Assembly: GCF_003732665.1 (NCBI RefSeq)
Contig: NZ_MOBP01000025.1
Location: 44,502 to 108,501 of the forward strand
Reading direction: 5' to 3'
Length of the DNA stretch: 64,000 nucleotides
From: Pseudomonas frederiksbergensis
Lineage (GTDB): Bacteria > Pseudomonadota > Gammaproteobacteria > Pseudomonadales > Pseudomonadaceae
Each line of letters begins with the position of its first letter. Positions within the stretch are counted from its first letter, which is position 1. A program made the translations under genes and the position numbers. This document shows, piece after piece, positions 60,621 to 64,000 of this stretch. The notes under the pieces are model-generated. The model ran no database searches. It was not told the DNA's origin and saw only the letters and a program-made list of their open reading frames with translations.

Positions 60621-62768
60621 ATGAGTTCGCCCATGCAACCGTTTGTTCAATACTTCAGGATGTTGCTCAACCCCGGCCAAGGCGTGCTGCTGTTTGCCTT
60701 GCGAACCATCGCCGCCGGGTTGTTGACCTTATACCTGGCGTTCCTGTTCGACCTCGACCAGCCGAAGTGGTCGATCATGGCCGTGGTCATCGTCAGCCAA
60801 CCGTTGGGCGGCATGGCCCTGGCGCGCAGTTTTGGCCAGGTCATTGGCACCACGGCGGGCGCGGCCGTCGCGGTGTTGATCATGGCGATTTTCCCCCAGG
60901 CGCCGTTGCCTTTCATTATTACCCTGGCCTTGTGGCTGGCGCTGTGCACCGCCGGCGGCACCTTGTTGCGCTACACCAGTTCCCAGGCCTTTGTGCTCAG
61001 CGGTTACACGGCGGTGGTGGTGGCGCTGTTGTCGGTGCCAGACCAGGACGGCACGTTCCTGCTGGCCGTGACCCGGGTGACCGAGACCTTGCTGGCGGTT
61101 GCTTGCGTGTGCGTGGTCAGCCTCCTGACCGCACGGCCGGAGACGGTGGCCCGTAACTATTTCGCCAAGGTCGATCAGGTGATCAAACTGCTCGCGGCCC
61201 ACGCCGCGGCGGCCATCCGCACCGAAGAAAGTGAAGCGGATTTTCATCGCCGGCAAATGCAACTGCTGGGCGAAATCAGCGCGCTGGAAGGGTTGCGCCG
61301 GCATTTGTATTTCGACGCGCCCCGGCTGCGCAGTGCCGATGGCCTGGTGCAAATGCTGGGCAATCAACTGGTGCTGCTGACCTCGCGGCTGACCGCTTTG
61401 CGCCACCAGCGAGAGTTGCTGGCCGAGCGCTGGCAGGGCGCGTTGCCGGAAGAAATCCAACTGCTGCGCGCCGAAGAATTGGCCTTTCTCGACGAGTTGG
61501 CGATTCAGGGGCGCTCGTTATCGCCCGAGGCTCGCCAGCGTTTCGTGGCGCTGCAACAGCGATTCGATAACCAAGCCTATAAAGCCGAACAACTCACCGA
61601 AACCATGACGGCCACCCTGCGCTCGCTGGCCTGGGCGTTGCGTTGGGAGCAGGCGCGGCTGTTGCAACAACTGGAACAGATTCTGGAGTTGAGCGATGCG
61701 ATCCAGGACGGGCGCGAGGCGAGTTGCGTGTTTCGCGGGCAGGAGAATCCACTGCATCTGGACTTCACCCTGGCCGCGATGAACGCCACGCGAGCCTTCA
61801 CCGCCCTGGTGGTGGCCGGACTGATCTGGATCGAAACCGGTTGGGACGGCGCCCGCGGCGGCATGGTGCTGGTGGGGATTCTCTGTTCGCTGATGGCCAC
61901 GTTTCCGCGACCGCTGCTGGCGGCCCAGAGTTATGCGCGGGGCCTGCTGTTGGCGCTGATCGTTTCAGCGCTGTATCTGTTCCTGCTGTTGCCGATGATC
62001 AGCAATTTCGAAATGCTCGCCCTGCTGCTGGCGCCGTTGCTGTACGCCGTCGCGGTCGGGCTGACCACGCCGCCCACCACCGGCACTGCCATTGGTCTCG
62101 GGCTGTCCACCTTCCTGCTGTTCGGTCCGCAAAACATCGGGATCGGCCAGAACACCGCGATCCAGTGGTTCGAGTTCGCCGCTGCTTATACCTGCGCCAC
62201 GGTGCTGGCGTTGAGTGTCTACGCGCTCATCTTTCCGTTCAGGCCGGTTTTGCGGATGCGCCGCTTGTTCAATGAGAACTGCGAGCAGGTTTACGCCCTG
62301 ATGAAGACGGCGGCCACCGATGAGCAGCAATTCGCCTTTGAAAGCCGCATGGTCGATCGCCTGACCATGATGCTCGGCTTGCTGCCGGCGATCAGTGACC
62401 GACGCCCCCGCGAGTTGTTCGAAGTCAGCCTCGGTTGCATGGCGCTCGGTGTGGCTCTGAATCAGCTGCGGCAACAAGCGCAGGGCAATGCGTTACTGAG
62501 CACGGAGCAACAAAACCGTTTGCTGGTCGCCGTTCGTGAAACCGCCAGGCTGATCGCCGGGCGGTCCGGCATTGATCTTGTGTCTTTGCTGGGTCGTCTG
62601 GGTGACCTGGGCGATGAAATGGATGACCTGCATCTGGATGTTCATGAGCACCTGTGGTCGGTGTTCCGGATGCGCGTATCGCTGCTGATCGTGGTGGCGT
62701 TCCTGCGGCGTTATCGCGACTACTTTCAACCCGCAGAACCCGAAGGAGTGCCGGCCCTTGCCCATTGA
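60621..62768 (+). CDS. FUSC-family efflux protein (AaeB-like)
   Basis: The 715-residue inner membrane protein has two blocks of membrane segments (about residues 15-170 and 375-535), a cytoplasmic region between them and a soluble C-terminal domain, the FUSC/AaeB layout. AaeB pumps aromatic carboxylic acids with the help of AaeA. The start MSSPMQPFVQYFRML at 60621 and the C-terminal overlap with the next gene are consistent with the family. It heads a three-gene operon with a DUF1656 and an HlyD gene. Confidence 0.92.
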   Translation: MSSPMQPFVQYFRMLLNPGQGVLLFALRTIAAGLLTLYLAFLFDLDQPKWSIMAVVIVSQPLGGMALARSFGQVIGTTAGAAVAVLIMAIFPQAPLPFIITLALWLALCTAGGTLLRYTSSQAFVLSGYTAVVVALLSVPDQDGTFLLAVTRVTETLLAVACVCVVSLLTARPETVARNYFAKVDQVIKLLAAHAAAAIRTEESEADFHRRQMQLLGEISALEGLRRHLYFDAPRLRSADGLVQMLGNQLVLLTSRLTALRHQRELLAERWQGALPEEIQLLRAEELAFLDELAIQGRSLSPEARQRFVALQQRFDNQAYKAEQLTETMTATLRSLAWALRWEQARLLQQLEQILELSDAIQDGREASCVFRGQENPLHLDFTLAAMNATRAFTALVVAGLIWIETGWDGARGGMVLVGILCSLMATFPRPLLAAQSYARGLLLALIVSALYLFLLLPMISNFEMLALLLAPLLYAVAVGLTTPPTTGTAIGLGLSTFLLFGPQNIGIGQNTAIQWFEFAAAYTCATVLALSVYALIFPFRPVLRMRRLFNENCEQVYALMKTAATDEQQFAFESRMVDRLTMMLGLLPAISDRRPRELFEVSLGCMALGVALNQLRQQAQGNALLSTEQQNRLLVAVRETARLIAGRSGIDLVSLLGRLGDLGDEMDDLHLDVHEHLWSVFRMRVSLLIVVAFLRRYRDYFQPAEPEGVPALAH

Positions 62769-62958
62769 TCTGGAAATTGGCGGGGTCTATCTGCCACCCA
62801 TCGCCCAGGCCTTGCTGCTGGCCTTGCCGATTTTCCTGGTGCTGGACTGGCTCCTGCGGCGTTTCGGGGTATTGCGTTTCGTCTGGCACGAAGCGCTGTT
62901 CGAAGGAGCGTTGTATGCCTGCGTGTGCGCCACGCTGATCCTGGTCATGGGAGCCTGA
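62758..62958 (+). CDS. DUF1656 small membrane protein (AaeX-like)
   Basis: The 66-residue protein has two hydrophobic segments (about 12-30 and 46-64) and the family motif PIDLEIGGVYLPPI at its start. It is the small middle member of FUSC/DUF1656/HlyD efflux sets, comparable to AaeX. The TTG start at 62758 overlaps the FUSC gene by 11 bases, with GAAGGAG upstream. Its own biochemical role is not known. Confidence 0.88.
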   Translation: MPIDLEIGGVYLPPIAQALLLALPIFLVLDWLLRRFGVLRFVWHEALFEGALYACVCATLILVMGA

Positions 62959-62962
62959 TGCC

Positions 62963-63913
62963 TTGAAGAACATTCTTGCCCGACTCGCCACCGTTGCCGT
63001 GGTGTTGCTGGCCTTTATCCTCGGCTGGTTTGCCTGGGAGCATTACACCCGCGCACCCTGGACCCGTGACGCCCGGGTGCGTGCCGATGTGGTGACCTTG
63101 TCCGCCGACGTCGCCGGACGCATCGTCAGCCTGAACGTGCAGGACAACCAGCATGTGGAGAAAGGCCAGTTGCTGCTGGAAATCGACCCGGCGCGCTACA
63201 GCCTGGCGGTGGAGCGGGCCAAGCGTTCGGTGGAAGTGTCGAAGGCGACCCTCGGTCAATCCCAGGCCTCGATTGTCTCCAGTGAAGCCTTGCTCAAGCA
63301 GCGTCAGAGCGAGGAGCAGCGGCGGCGCAAGTTAAAACTCGGGTTCGCGATTTCCGGTGAAGAGTGGGAAAAATCCAGCACCGAAGTGGCGGTGGCCCAG
63401 GCCGAATTGTTGCGCAACCAGGCCAACCTCGGCCTGGCCCAGGCCAATGTGCAACTGTCGATCGCCGCGTTGACCCAGGCCGAACTCGACTTGCAGCGAA
63501 CTCGGGTTGAAGCGCCGGTCAGTGGCTACGTCACCAACCTGCTGACCCGCCAGGGCGATTACGCCACGGCCGGTGGTGCGTTGCTGGCGCTGGTGGACAG
63601 CGACTCGTTTTACGTCAGTGGTTACTTTGAAGAAACCAAACTGCCGCGAATCCAGGAGGGAGACCGGGTGCGGATCGAGTTAATGAGCGGCGAAACCTTC
63701 GGCGGCACGGTGCAAAGCATCGCCTTCGCCATTGCCGACCGCGAGAACGCCCCCGGCGGGCGGCTGCTGGCCAACATCAACCCTAGCTATACGTGGGTGA
63801 AACTGGCGCAACGGGTGCCGGTTCGCATTGAAATCGACGCCGATTACGCCGCAAAAAACCGGTTGCGCGCCGGGACCACGGCAACCGTCACCGTGATGGA
63901 GGGTCACCACTGA
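62963..63913 (+). CDS. HlyD-family periplasmic adaptor (AaeA-like)
   Basis: The 316-residue membrane fusion protein has an N-terminal anchor (NILARLATVAVVLLAFILGW), the lipoyl half-motif VSLNVQDNQHVEKGQLLLEI, an alpha-helical hairpin (about 85-155), and the second lipoyl half with LQRTRVEAPVSGYVTNLLTR. It links the FUSC pump to an outer membrane channel. The start is probably the TTG at 62963, four bases after the DUF1656 stop. No outer membrane factor gene is seen before the window ends. Confidence 0.92.
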   Translation: MKNILARLATVAVVLLAFILGWFAWEHYTRAPWTRDARVRADVVTLSADVAGRIVSLNVQDNQHVEKGQLLLEIDPARYSLAVERAKRSVEVSKATLGQSQASIVSSEALLKQRQSEEQRRRKLKLGFAISGEEWEKSSTEVAVAQAELLRNQANLGLAQANVQLSIAALTQAELDLQRTRVEAPVSGYVTNLLTRQGDYATAGGALLALVDSDSFYVSGYFEETKLPRIQEGDRVRIELMSGETFGGTVQSIAFAIADRENAPGGRLLANINPSYTWVKLAQRVPVRIEIDADYAAKNRLRAGTTATVTVMEGHH

Positions 63914-63918
63914 ACCCC

Positions 63919-64000
63919 TTGTGGGAGCGGGCTTGCTCGCGAATGCGGTGTGTCAGCCAACATCTATATCAACTGACACACCGCATTCGCGAGCAAGCCC
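63919..64000. repeat. REPIN doublet, GGGAGCGGGC type, cut by the window edge
   Basis: The first REP copy is complete and the second (CGCGAGCAAGCCC) runs off the end. The spacer also contains GCGGTGTGTCAG and its complement CTGACACACCGC, so the hairpin is unusually long. Confidence 0.88.

Noticed and set aside
62963..63913. A complete tripartite efflux operon
   Set aside because: FUSC, DUF1656 and HlyD genes are present, but no outer membrane factor is seen before a REP and the window end.

Overview
The window is a stretch of Pseudomonas chromosome, most likely from the P. fluorescens species group. Three things point there: the high-GC coding style, a mannitol operon in the order mtlEFGKDYZ next to an AraC-type mtlR as described for P. 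fluorescens, and a dozen REP/REPIN doublets of two Pseudomonas types (GGGAGCGGGCTTGCTCGCGA and GTAGGAGCGAGGCTTGCCCG). No rRNA, tRNA, CRISPR array, integrase or transposase was seen.

Layout. 1-11 kb is mostly housekeeping: the start of a ybiT-like ABC-F ATPase, lpxO (lipid A hydroxylation), the ku-ligD end-joining pair, a PQQ-type sugar dehydrogenase, a divergent GNAT/C39-peptidase and RimK-like ATP-grasp pair, and a CorA-like channel. 11-15.2 kb has a short threonine dehydratase behind what looks like a translational attenuator, plus several small Pseudomonas proteins. 15.2-26.4 kb is a type VI secretion island read leftwards: vgrG, a DUF4123 adaptor, a 1089-codon effector candidate, then five tandem Sel1-repeat proteins with signal peptides that look like duplicated immunity genes. 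These five are visibly richer in A+T than their surroundings. 27.4-37.2 kb is the mannitol regulon. 37.3-39.6 kb has a PLC-like phosphodiesterase and a glycosyltransferase. 39.7-47.3 kb holds two tandem toxin-like proteins of about 1250 residues. The downstream one ends in an aspzincin-like zinc protease site (HEVFH ... NADS); in the upstream one the same site is RALFH, so it is probably inactive.

47.6-58.2 kb is a signalling hub: a response regulator, a CHASE3-GAF hybrid kinase with three receivers, CheR, a receiver-less CheB, a REC-kinase, another response regulator, then on the other strand a KaiC-like double ATPase overlapping a hybrid kinase. A 14-bp repeat at the kinase/CheR junction creates a ladder of overlapping stop and start codons. 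58.4-64 kb has a TPR protein, a bestrophin and a FUSC/DUF1656/HlyD efflux operon cut off just before the window edge by a REP element.

The strongest leads are the five-copy immunity array with its unrecognised effector, the active/inactive protease-toxin pair, the threonine dehydratase attenuator, and the 14-bp junction ladder. All functions are read from sequence motifs and gene order; no database search was run.
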